From assembly GCA_903856725.1 (NCBI GenBank), contig CAIOCT010000012.1:1-40311 (forward strand): 40,311 nt of DNA, in the 5' to 3' direction. Shown here one piece after another: positions 33,313-40,311 of this stretch. The stretch comes from an uncultured Verrucomicrobiota bacterium. GTDB lineage: Bacteria; Verrucomicrobiota; Verrucomicrobiia; Opitutales; Opitutaceae. Below the pieces are notes generated by a model. That model had not been told where the DNA came from, did no database searches, and saw only the letters and a program-made list of their open reading frames with translations. Position 1 is the first letter of the stretch; the number at the start of each line of letters is the position of its first letter. The position numbers and the translations under genes are program-made.

Positions 33313-35316
33313 TTGAATATCGTTTTTGGTTTTTTCGCTACTGCCTTACGGCGCCAACTTAATCGTCGGCATGGCGGCGTGGTTATTTTCTTCGCTATTT
33401 TTTTGGCGTTATCAGGATTAACCCGATTAGCGCTTTTAATTAAAGCGGCCCACGATGTTACTTGGACGCTAAGTCTCGGAGCAGTTTTCTTTTGGGGGTT
33501 GATCTATGATCTTGGCGCCGCGGCTTTTGCTTCCTTGCCGTTGATAGTCGTGTTGACGTTGTTGCCAGGTCGTTGGTTGACGAATCGTTGGCTCCAGATT
33601 GGCGCGCAGTTACTGGGATTAGGGTTTATTTATTTACTCCTATTTGGCTTGGTTTCGGAATGGACTTTTTGGGATGAGTTCGGGGTGAGGTTTAACTTCA
33701 TCGCGGTGGATTATCTGGTCTACACCACGGAGGTCATAGGAAACATTCGGGAGTCGTATAACTTACCGTTAATTATCGGAGGAGTGTTAGCGGGGACTCT
33801 TGGGGTGGGTGGCTTGCTTTACCGGACGGGCTGGTATGCGCAGTGGTTCGCGGCACCGCTAGAGTCTCCGCGAGTTCGTTTTAAAGCGGGGGCGCTTTGG
33901 TTGAGTGGGGCGCTTATTTTTGGTTCGATCCTGAGTGGCGATTGGCTGCCAACCTTTCGGAATAATTTTAATCGGGAGTTGGCAAAAAACGGACTTTGGT
34001 CGCTCTGTGCAGCTTTCAAAAATAACGAACTAGAGTACGATAAATTTTATACGACCCTGCCGGCGGCTGAGGCTTTTCAGCTGATGCGGCAGCAATTAGC
34101 CAAAGATCACTCGGTTACCCTCGGAGCCGATCCTCAGGATACCTTGCGGTTAGTACGGCATACGGGCGAGGAGTTGCGGCCGAATGTGATTCAAATCACA
34201 GTGGAAAGTTTGAGCGCTGATTTTTTGAGTATCTTTAATCGGGCTTCGCAATTAACTCCCAACCTAGAGGAAATCGCCGGGCAAAGCCTCGTTTTTGATA
34301 ATTTTTATGCCACTGGCACCCGGACCGATCGGGGCATGGAGGCCTTAACCTTAGCGGTGCCGCCGACGCCAGGGCGATCGATTGTTAAGCGCCCACATAA
34401 TGAAAATATGTTTACCCTTGGCTCAGTTTTTCGGGCGAAGGGTTATACGACGGCCTTTATTTACGGCGGCTTTGGTTATTTCGACAACATGAACTATTTC
34501 TTCGGTAACAACGGTTATCGGGTGATCGATCGGACGGGGGTACCGAAAGAAGATATCACGTTCGCCAACGTGTGGGGGGTTTGTGATGAAGACCTTTTCC
34601 GTTGGACCTTGCGTGAGGCGGATGCGAGCCATGCCACGGGGCAACCCTTTCATTATTTTGTGATGACGACCTCTAATCATCGTCCCTATACTTTTCCCGA
34701 GGGCCGGATTGATTTACCTTCTAAAATTTCTGGCCGAGCGGGGGCAGTGAAGTACACCGATTTTTCGATTGGACAGTTTTTGCGCGCGGCGCGGCAAAAG
34801 CCTTGGTTTAAAAATACCCTATTTGTGATCGTGGCAGATCACTGCGCTTCTAGTGCGGGTAAGACGGAGTTGCCTGTGCAAAATTACCATATTCCCCTGA
34901 TTATTTATGCTCCTGGTGGGCAAATTGCCCCGGGCCATGTTCGGGCCTTAATGAGCCAAGTCGATTATGCGCCGACTTTACTAGGCTTATTAAACTGGAG
35001 TTATCCTAGCCGGTTTTTTGGGCGAGATATTCGACAAACGGATTCATCAGAAGGTCGGATTTTAGTCGGCACTTATCAAAAACTAGGCCTGCTGAAGGCA
35101 GACAATTTCTTAGTGCTGACCCCAGTGCGGCGGCAGGCGCAGTACCGTTATGATCGCGCTAGTTTTGCCCTAACTCAGCAACCGCTTAGCGCAGCTTTTC
35201 AAAATGAAGCGGTGAGTTATTATCAAACCGCGAGTGAGCTATATCAAAACCAACGTTACCGTGAGCTGAGTGCCGCAGACTTCGTTCGCTTATTGTCCAC
35301 GCCAGTCCACCCATGA
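33313..35316 (+). CDS. LTA synthase / MdoB-type membrane-anchored alkaline-phosphatase-fold transferase
   Basis: 667 residues. The N-terminal third has about five membrane helices. The rest is an extracytoplasmic alkaline-phosphatase-like domain. It has the metal and nucleophile motifs VESLSADF (metal Glu) and ATGTRTDRGMEA (likely nucleophile Thr), YGGFGYFDNMNYFFGNNGY, and VIVADHCASSAG near the metal-binding His. Relatives transfer phosphoglycerol or phosphoethanolamine to lipids or glycans. The start is a TTG at 33313; no ATG lies nearby and no clear ribosome-binding site is seen. It follows the fusion gene by 18 bp and its stop overlaps the PAP2 ATG (ATGA), so the three may form one transcript. 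The target is unknown. Confidence 0.88.
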   Translation: MNIVFGFFATALRRQLNRRHGGVVIFFAIFLALSGLTRLALLIKAAHDVTWTLSLGAVFFWGLIYDLGAAAFASLPLIVVLTLLPGRWLTNRWLQIGAQLLGLGFIYLLLFGLVSEWTFWDEFGVRFNFIAVDYLVYTTEVIGNIRESYNLPLIIGGVLAGTLGVGGLLYRTGWYAQWFAAPLESPRVRFKAGALWLSGALIFGSILSGDWLPTFRNNFNRELAKNGLWSLCAAFKNNELEYDKFYTTLPAAEAFQLMRQQLAKDHSVTLGADPQDTLRLVRHTGEELRPNVIQITVESLSADFLSIFNRASQLTPNLEEIAGQSLVFDNFYATGTRTDRGMEALTLAVPPTPGRSIVKRPHNENMFTLGSVFRAKGYTTAFIYGGFGYFDNMNYFFGNNGYRVIDRTGVPKEDITFANVWGVCDEDLFRWTLREADASHATGQPFHYFVMTTSNHRPYTFPEGRIDLPSKISGRAGAVKYTDFSIGQFLRAARQKPWFKNTLFVIVADHCASSAGKTELPVQNYHIPLIIYAPGGQIAPGHVRALMSQVDYAPTLLGLLNWSYPSRFFGRDIRQTDSSEGRILVGTYQKLGLLKADNFLVLTPVRRQAQYRYDRASFALTQQPLSAAFQNEAVSYYQTASELYQNQRYRELSAADFVRLLSTPVHP

Positions 35317-36014
35317 GTCGTTTGCGTGTAGATCGTCAATTGTGGCTCGCGCTGCTGCTTTTAGTTGGCGCGGGATTATTACTAGAATACACGGCGATTG
35401 ATTTATGGGTGCAGGATTTATTTTATAATCCCACCAGTAAGACGTGGCTGGTTGACCAACAAGCGCCGCTCGGGCGGATCTTTTTTTACAACGGACCCAA
35501 GGGGCTCGTCTGGGTTATTGGTTTGGGCGTACTCACGCTCGCGCTTGGGCCGGCGCGGTGGCGGGAAAAATGGCAGCTCAATCGCCGTGGACTATGGTTG
35601 GCGGTGCTCGTGTTGGCCACGGTCCCGCTTTTGGCTGGGATCGGAAAAGAATATACCAACACTTTCTGCCCCTCTGAGGTACGTCGGTATGGCGGCGACG
35701 TGGCTTACGTAAAACTCTGTGAGCCTTTTCCTGCTGAGGATCGGCCGGCGCGGCGCGGCGGGTGTTTTCCCGCGGGTCATGCGAGTGGCGGCTTTGCCTT
35801 GATGGGTTTATTGCTGGTGCGGCCGACGCGGCGTTGGCGGCTAAACACCGTTACTTTCGGGCTGATTTTAGGCTGGTGGATGGGTGGGTATCAGATGTTG
35901 AAAGGTGCGCATTACCTGAGTCACACCGTTACCACAATGTTGGTCGCATGGTTGGTGATTATCGTTTGGCGCCAGCTATTAGGATTGGCCCGAATACAGC
36001 AAGTTAAGGGTTGA
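35313..36014 (+). CDS. PAP2-family membrane phosphatase
   Basis: 233 residues, six membrane helices. Motifs of the type 2 phosphatidic acid phosphatase fold: GKEYTNTFCPSEVRRYGG (C1-like), CFPAGHASGGFAL (C2, PSGH-like) and GAHYLSHTVTT (C3 His). The set resembles the PAP2 proteins found beside phosphoethanolamine or phosphoglycerol transferases. It probably dephosphorylates an isoprenoid or lipid phosphate on the periplasmic side. The ATGA overlap with the upstream transferase indicates coupled translation. Confidence 0.88.
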   Translation: MSRLRVDRQLWLALLLLVGAGLLLEYTAIDLWVQDLFYNPTSKTWLVDQQAPLGRIFFYNGPKGLVWVIGLGVLTLALGPARWREKWQLNRRGLWLAVLVLATVPLLAGIGKEYTNTFCPSEVRRYGGDVAYVKLCEPFPAEDRPARRGGCFPAGHASGGFALMGLLLVRPTRRWRLNTVTFGLILGWWMGGYQMLKGAHYLSHTVTTMLVAWLVIIVWRQLLGLARIQQVKG

Positions 36015-36126
36015 GCTGAACCGTTAGGCAGCATTCGCCGAGTCGTTATTGGGGGATTAATTGGGGTGGCGAAGCAGGAGAGCTGTAAAACCTTGAACGA
36101 ATAGGGTAAGTTAGTGTCGTACAGGC

Positions 36127-36984
36127 ATGCGCAATATCGAAAAATTTATCTGCAAAGGGGTTTTATTGTTGAGCGGCCTCGTTGGGTTACTACCGCCGGC
36201 CGCTGCTGAGAGCATGAGCGAAAAAACCTTGAAAGAAATTGTCGCTCGGCAGCGAAATGTTTTTTCCCGCGCCGAAAAAGAAGGGGAGCAACTGGACCAA
36301 GCCTGGCTACGGGGCGAATTACAGAGCGTGATTAACAGTTATGATATCTTAATTCAAAAAAGTCCGGATTTTGCCCCCGCTTATGTGACTTACGGGATGT
36401 TGCTTGGACAGGTGGGGATGACGCGTGAGGCCGTGGGTATTTTACTTAAGGCTAACAAGCTTGATCCCAATATTCCCGTCGTAAAAAATCAAATGGCGAA
36501 GCATCTTGCGGAAGACGGCCGGCCAGTGGAGGCGTTGCCGTGGATTATGGCGGCTATCGATTTAGAGCCCAAAGAACCTCTTTATCATTATCACTTAGGA
36601 TGTTTGTTAATTGAAGGGCGTGATGACTTTATTCGCACGGGACAATTTACTCGGCTCGCTCTGGATCAAACCATGTTAGGTGCTTTTCAGTACGCTGCGG
36701 AGTTGGCGCCGGACAATTTTGCTTATGTTTACCGGCATGCTGAGGCTTATGCCGATTTAGAAAAGCCGCAGTGGGAGCAAGCTTTGCAGGCATGGAGTGC
36801 GCTGGAGAGTCGCGCCCAACCGGGCATCGAGCAGGAAACTATTTTTCTTCAAGCGGCGAATGTACTGCTTAAGCTTAAGCAAATTGATCGCGCTCAGATA
36901 TTGCTAGCGCGAGTAAGTGCTCCGGTATTATTGAAACAGAAAAAAACTTTGCTCGACCAGTTGCCGAGCAAAGCTGAGAAGTAA
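36127..36984 (+). CDS. Exported TPR protein
   Basis: 285 residues: a signal peptide (MRNIEKFICKGVLLLSGLVGLLPPAAAES, likely cleaved after AAA) and helical tetratricopeptide repeats, e.g. SYDILIQKSPDFAPAYVTYGMLL, AVGILLKANKLDPNIPVVKNQMAKHL, ALPWIMAAIDLEPKEPLYHYHLG. Probably a periplasmic scaffold. It ends 6 bp before the rhomboid-like gene and is likely in the same transcript. The preceding 112 bp (36015-36126) hold no gene I can see. Specific partners are not known. Confidence 0.8.
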   Translation: MRNIEKFICKGVLLLSGLVGLLPPAAAESMSEKTLKEIVARQRNVFSRAEKEGEQLDQAWLRGELQSVINSYDILIQKSPDFAPAYVTYGMLLGQVGMTREAVGILLKANKLDPNIPVVKNQMAKHLAEDGRPVEALPWIMAAIDLEPKEPLYHYHLGCLLIEGRDDFIRTGQFTRLALDQTMLGAFQYAAELAPDNFAYVYRHAEAYADLEKPQWEQALQAWSALESRAQPGIEQETIFLQAANVLLKLKQIDRAQILLARVSAPVLLKQKKTLLDQLPSKAEK

Positions 36985-36990
36985 GCCCGC

Positions 36991-37818
36991 ATGTCGCTTC
37001 TTTCCCGTCTGGAACGTAACTTAGGTCGCTACGCCATTCCTGATCTTTCGCTCTACCTGATTATCGGGCAGGCGATGATTTTGGGGTTCGCGCTTTTGGG
37101 GCAATTTGACGTGGGGCGGATTATGTTACTTCCGGCAGCGGTGCGCGCGGGCGAATTTTGGCGCTTGGGCACTTTTTTATTAGTCCCGCCAGTTACGACT
37201 TTAACGCTGACGAGTGCGCTCTTCCTCGCCTTTGGGTGGTATCTTTTTTACCTCATGGGCAGTGCGTTGGAGCAGCATTGGGGGGCCTTACGTTTTAATG
37301 GATTTATTTTACTGGGGTGGCTGCTGACGGTCGGGGCGGCTTTTGTTACGCCGGCCCTGTATGCGACCAACGCTTATATGGCGGCGACCGTGTTTTTGGC
37401 GTTCGCGTATTTGAATCCAGATTTTGTGATGTATATTTTCTTTTTCCTGCCGGTAAAGATCAAGTGGTTAGCGCTCATTCAATGGTTGGGTTATGGCTTT
37501 GTTCTAATCATCGGCACCTGGGCGGAACGTTTAATGATTCTCGCTTCGACGGGTAATTTTTTGGTGTTTTTTGCGCGCGATCTCGTGCGCTCGGTAGGCT
37601 CTGGTCAGCGCCGGCAAGCCTGGCAGGCGCGTAATTTTACCGAGGCTAATAATGAACGAGAGCCTCGGCATCGGTGCCATTTGTGCAACCGCACTGATCT
37701 CTCGCATCCACAACTTGATTTCCGTTACTGCTCCAAGTGCGCGGGCGACCAGTGTTATTGCAGCGACCATATTTTCACCCATCTCCATGTCGTGGGTGAT
37801 CCCTCGGCGAAAAAATAG
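36991..37818 (+). CDS. Rhomboid-like membrane protein with C-terminal zinc ribbon
   Basis: 275 residues with about six membrane helices and a rhomboid/derlin-like pattern (EFWRLGTFLLVP, LFLAFGWYLFYLMGSALEQHWG, FFFLPVKIKWLALI). The GxSG serine motif of rhomboid proteases is not present in the matching helix (NAYMAATVFLAFAYL), so it is probably not a protease. The cytoplasmic tail carries a cysteine-rich zinc ribbon: Cys229, Cys232, Cys247, Cys250, Cys255, Cys257 and His260. Such pseudoproteases can act as membrane-protein chaperones or adaptors; that role here is inference. It starts 6 bp after the TPR gene and ends 3 bp before prmB. Confidence 0.78.
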   Translation: MSLLSRLERNLGRYAIPDLSLYLIIGQAMILGFALLGQFDVGRIMLLPAAVRAGEFWRLGTFLLVPPVTTLTLTSALFLAFGWYLFYLMGSALEQHWGALRFNGFILLGWLLTVGAAFVTPALYATNAYMAATVFLAFAYLNPDFVMYIFFFLPVKIKWLALIQWLGYGFVLIIGTWAERLMILASTGNFLVFFARDLVRSVGSGQRRQAWQARNFTEANNEREPRHRCHLCNRTDLSHPQLDFRYCSKCAGDQCYCSDHIFTHLHVVGDPSAKK

Positions 37819-37821
37819 CCC

Positions 37822-38727
37822 ATGCCTTTAGCGATTCCTTCTACTGGTGCTACCCTTGGAGATTGGCTAGGGTATGCGGAGAAACTTTATGCTCAGCATC
37901 CCGTCGCGCTCGGCCAAGTTGCGGTCACCGCCCACGATGAAGCACTTTATCTTTTGCTGCATGCGCTCGGTTTACCGTTGGATAGTTCTGCCGCGGTTTT
38001 GCGGCGCAAAGTAACGATCACTCAGGCCAGTAAGCTATCAGATTATTTACGCCGCCGTTTGGAAGAACACGTGCCCGCGGCTTACCTCACACGCGAAGCT
38101 TGGCTCGGGGCGCATCGTTTTTATGTGGATGAGCGGGTAATTATTCCGCGGTCTTATTTTTTAGAAATTATCCCTGAGCAACTCCCGCATTGGTTGCCGG
38201 CTAATCAGCCGGTGCAGCGGGTGGTGGATGTTTGCACGGGTTCGGGCTGTTTGGCGGTCTTGCTGGCCCATCAATTTCCTAAGGCTAAGGTTGATGCGAT
38301 TGAATTATCCGCCGATGCACTCGCTGTCGCTCAGTTGAATATTGCCACCCATCGACTCAGTTCACGGATTAAATTGTACCAGTCCGATGTCTTTGATGCG
38401 GTTCCTCAGAGAAAATATGATATTATTTTGAGTAACCCGCCGTATGTGCCGACGAAAGAATTGCGCGATCTTCCCGTTGAATTTAAAAATGAGCCCGCGA
38501 TGGCTCTCGATGGGGGTAAGGATGGCTTAGCTATTATTCGAAAATTACTTCGGCAATCCCGTCAGCGGTTGCAGGCTCATGGCGTGGTGGTGTTAGAAGT
38601 AGGTGGTCTGCGCGCAGCGATGGATCGGGCTTTCCCCGCGCTCGATTTACACTGGCTGCATACCGAGGACGGCGAAGATTGCGTCTGTGCGATTCATGCA
38701 GCCCGATTGCGGGCGGCTGATTTATAA
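37822..38727 (+). CDS. prmB: Protein-(glutamine-N5) methyltransferase, PrmB-like (ribosomal protein L3)
   Basis: SAM-dependent methyltransferase of 301 residues. It has the SAM loop VVDVCTGSGCLAVLLAH (135-150), acidic loop IELSADALAVAQLN, and the catalytic NPPYVP motif (205-210) that binds the target glutamine. The segment VIIPRSYFLEII fits PrmB, which methylates L3, better than PrmC, which methylates release factors. It is the last gene of the plus-strand run. Assignment of PrmB over PrmC is by eye. Confidence 0.88.
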   Translation: MPLAIPSTGATLGDWLGYAEKLYAQHPVALGQVAVTAHDEALYLLLHALGLPLDSSAAVLRRKVTITQASKLSDYLRRRLEEHVPAAYLTREAWLGAHRFYVDERVIIPRSYFLEIIPEQLPHWLPANQPVQRVVDVCTGSGCLAVLLAHQFPKAKVDAIELSADALAVAQLNIATHRLSSRIKLYQSDVFDAVPQRKYDIILSNPPYVPTKELRDLPVEFKNEPAMALDGGKDGLAIIRKLLRQSRQRLQAHGVVVLEVGGLRAAMDRAFPALDLHWLHTEDGEDCVCAIHAARLRAADL

Positions 38728-38728
38728 C

Positions 38729-38743
38729 TTACTATATTAGTAA
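38729..38743. repeat. Perfect inverted repeat after prmB
   Basis: TTACTA, spacer TAT, and TAGTAA form a perfect 6-bp palindrome in the 151-bp gap between prmB and the convergent DUF3365 gene. There is no T-run, so a terminator function is weak. The rest of the gap holds no gene. Confidence 0.4.
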
Positions 38744-38878
38744 CCGCGTGGGGGTGATTTAGCGGCGAGCCGGAAGTTTTGGTAAAGGGGCTTTGACAGG
38801 AGCGGCCGCGACCGTGACGCGCAGGGTCGGCGATTCCGCTGCATAACGACACTATCAACAAGAATCCTACCAGAGGTT

Positions 38879-39496
38879 TTAGGGTTTCTCAAAAGATACC
38901 CGGAGCACGCCACGCCATTGGTACGCGGTATAGCTAATGGCTTTATCCTCAGGATATTTTGAATTAAGAATTGAGCGAACCGCCGGCAGCAGCTCTTCCA
39001 AAGGACCATGGCATTGGAGGCAGATCGGCTTAGTGGTGATTGCTCGATAGACGCGCCATTCACTCGGTCCGTTGGGTGGGCCAAGGCGTTGCACCAAAAT
39101 AGCCGGCACGTCTAAACCACCATGAATGGCAGAGTTAATAATTTCGAGCGCGGCTTGTTCTGCTTGGTCGGGCTGATTGGCGGGATTGCGCAGGATTAAA
39201 CTGGTATGCCTGATGGCGGTGATGCGCGGTTGGCCTGCTTCAGGGCGCGGCAAAACAAGATCCTTTAAGTGGGAAATGGCGATGGCATGACTAAGCCCCT
39301 GTTCCATTACGGCTCGTTCAACTTCATAGACCATAGTATGGCCAACACGATCCATCACTCGTTCGCCACTTTCGCGAATTGCTAGTACAGTGGGATCCGC
39401 CGGATCAATCCAAGTAAACGGAAGCGGGCTAGAATCCGTGGCTGCCCGGGCAACAATTAACCCAATGAAGAGTCCTAAGCCTGCGCATGTTTTCAT
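38879..39496 (-). CDS. DUF3365 periplasmic haem protein
   Basis: 205 residues: a signal peptide (MKTCAGLGLFIGLIVARAAT), then a DUF3365/Tll0287-like domain with a c-type haem motif CLQCH (Cys159, Cys162, His163) after VYRAITTKPI, and the surrounding ITAIRHTSLILRNPANQPD and EWRVYRA segments typical of the family. The family's role is poorly known; a redox sensor or electron carrier in the periplasm is likely. Starts with ATG at 39496. Confidence 0.87.
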   Translation of the reverse strand: MKTCAGLGLFIGLIVARAATDSSPLPFTWIDPADPTVLAIRESGERVMDRVGHTMVYEVERAVMEQGLSHAIAISHLKDLVLPRPEAGQPRITAIRHTSLILRNPANQPDQAEQAALEIINSAIHGGLDVPAILVQRLGPPNGPSEWRVYRAITTKPICLQCHGPLEELLPAVRSILNSKYPEDKAISYTAYQWRGVLRVSFEKP

Positions 39497-39605
39497 GCCG
39501 TAATATACACTTGAAAGAGGGCAAAGTCATCAGGGTTAGGAAATGACAACAAATGCGCACCACCTGCTTTCGGTCGGTCCAAGCGCTGCGTTCGCCCGAA
39601 GAGAC

Positions 39606-40082
39606 TTATTGGCAGACCGTGCGAATAAAGGCGGCTTGTTCGCGCGCCACCGGTCCGCCCATCACGGCTGCAACGACGCCACCAAAAAGCGGCGCGATTA
39701 AACCAGGATTCATAGCGCCAATCCAAATAGAGCCATCGCTTTTTTCGTACACGGTAATCGTGCATGGCATCAACACCGAGACGCGGCGCGCGGTGTCGTC
39801 ATTCATGATGCGCGCCGCATGCTTCGCTTGGCAGATATTAATCAGCCGGACGGGGCGCACGATGCCCCCGCCATTTTTTTCGATCGATTTCTCTAATTCC
39901 ACCAGCGATTGCACCACCCAGCCGCCGGCTTTTACCGCCTCGGTTAAGCGCGTAACAGTTTCTTCAAAAGCGTAAGCGCTCCGCCATTCGGGAAGCATGA
40001 GGCGTGGCACCGCCCAGCGTAGCAGGTAGGCCGCACACACAAATAAAACTACGATAATAAATATTAGCAGAAATGAATTCAT
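39606..40082 (-). CDS. DUF302 membrane-anchored protein
   Basis: 158 residues with an N-terminal membrane helix (MNSFLLIFIIVVLFVCAAYLLRWAV) and a C-terminal DUF302 domain (VLMPCTITVYEKSDGSIWIGAMNPGLIAPLFGG). I prefer the ATG at 40082, which starts the membrane helix; an ATG at 40175 would extend into the upstream rhodanese reading frame. It lies 16 bp after the rhodanese stop. The DUF302 function is unknown. Confidence 0.85.
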   Translation of the reverse strand: MNSFLLIFIIVVLFVCAAYLLRWAVPRLMLPEWRSAYAFEETVTRLTEAVKAGGWVVQSLVELEKSIEKNGGGIVRPVRLINICQAKHAARIMNDDTARRVSVLMPCTITVYEKSDGSIWIGAMNPGLIAPLFGGVVAAVMGGPVAREQAAFIRTVCQ

Positions 40083-40098
40083 AAAGAGCAGAGGAAAA

Positions 40099-40311
40099 TT
40101 AATGCGATGAGCGGGGTAAATTAATTGGCCAGCGCGCTTGGCGCCAAGCGTGGAGCGATCCGGTATTGATCGCATCGTAGCCTTCTCGGCGCAACTGCGC
40201 GGCGGCTTGGCCAGAGCGGCTACCAGAATGACAGTACAAAAGAATTTTTTTAGACCGGTGTTTGGTTAGAAAATCTTCCCACTGCTGCCGGGCACCTGCC
40301 AGGTCGCTGAG
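40099..40311 (-). CDS. Rhodanese-like protein, 5' end beyond window
   Basis: The 3' 70 codons of a gene read inward from the window edge, with stop at 40099-40101. It has the active-site segment LLYCHSGSRSGQAA, where the Cys is the likely sulfur carrier, and then LRREGYDAINTGSLHAW, as in single-domain rhodaneses. The start lies outside the window. The gene is directly upstream of the DUF302 gene and probably cotranscribed with it; a sulfur-handling or periplasmic role is inferred only. Confidence 0.88.
   Translation of the reverse strand, partial: LSDLAGARQQWEDFLTKHRSKKILLYCHSGSRSGQAAAQLRREGYDAINTGSLHAWRQARWPINLPRSSH

Noticed and set aside
40083-40175. Longer N-terminus of the DUF302 protein
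   Set aside because: It would overlap the rhodanese gene and precede the membrane helix with an atypical sequence; ATG 40082 is better.
1-40311. CRISPR array, insertion sequence, prophage or tRNA/rRNA gene
   Set aside because: No direct-repeat array, transposase, integrase, phage structural gene or RNA gene was recognised on either strand.

Overview
The window looks like a chromosomal segment of a Gram-negative bacterium, most likely Verrucomicrobiota (Opitutia-like). This placement is an inference from the mixture of genes: an OmpH/Skp-type periplasmic chaperone, an alpha2-type glycyl-tRNA synthetase, a CcoN/CcoO-type respiratory module, DUF1643, DUF3365 and DUF302 proteins, and starts that often lack a Shine-Dalgarno sequence and use TTG or GTG. 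Base composition is moderate and even. I see no insertion sequence, prophage, CRISPR array, tRNA or rRNA.

Layout. At 1-1.8 kb there is the 3' part of rlmN and an OmpH/Skp chaperone, closed by a clear terminator. At 1.8-5.4 kb (minus strand) lie miaB, a membrane protein, gmk and a metallo-beta-lactamase-fold hydrolase. At 5.6-6.9 kb (plus) is an unrecognised protein. At 6.9-19.1 kb (minus) are gnd, two membrane proteins, dnaN, pssA with a RelE/ParE-like partner, a haem-binding protein, a DUF1643 protein, a large SNF2 ATPase with a SWIM zinc finger, and glyS. At 19.2-23.9 kb (plus) are a hypothetical protein, a YceI protein, and a tightly coupled group of FtsX/MacB-type ABC permease, LolD-type ATPase, CcoN-like haem-copper oxidase subunit I homologue and four-helix membrane protein. 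At 24.0-31.1 kb (minus) is a complete, compact histidine operon hisG-D-C-B-H-A-F-IE with bifunctional hisB and hisIE.

The his operon is preceded by a leader that encodes the 11-residue peptide MVSYHHHHHVC, followed by alternative RNA hairpins and an intrinsic terminator. This is a histidine attenuator, and is the best-supported regulatory discovery in the window. Its gene order and fusions match the enterobacterial operon.

Divergent from the his leader at 31.5-36.0 kb (plus) are a three-part fusion (MFS-like transporter, CcoO-like cytochrome c, class I cytochrome c), an LTA-synthase/MdoB-type alkaline-phosphatase-fold transferase and an ATGA-coupled PAP2 phosphatase. At 36.1-38.7 kb are a TPR protein, a rhomboid-like membrane protein with a zinc ribbon and no recognisable catalytic serine motif, and prmB. 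The window ends on the minus strand with a DUF3365 haem protein, a DUF302 protein and the 3' part of a rhodanese gene.

The most interesting possible system is an unusual cbb3-like respiratory module split over two loci. The CcoN-like subunit sits in an ABC-exporter/YceI operon (19.7-23.9 kb) and the MFS-CcoO-cytochrome c fusion sits 8 kb away (31.5-33.3 kb). No ordinary ccoNO(Q)P operon is present in the window.
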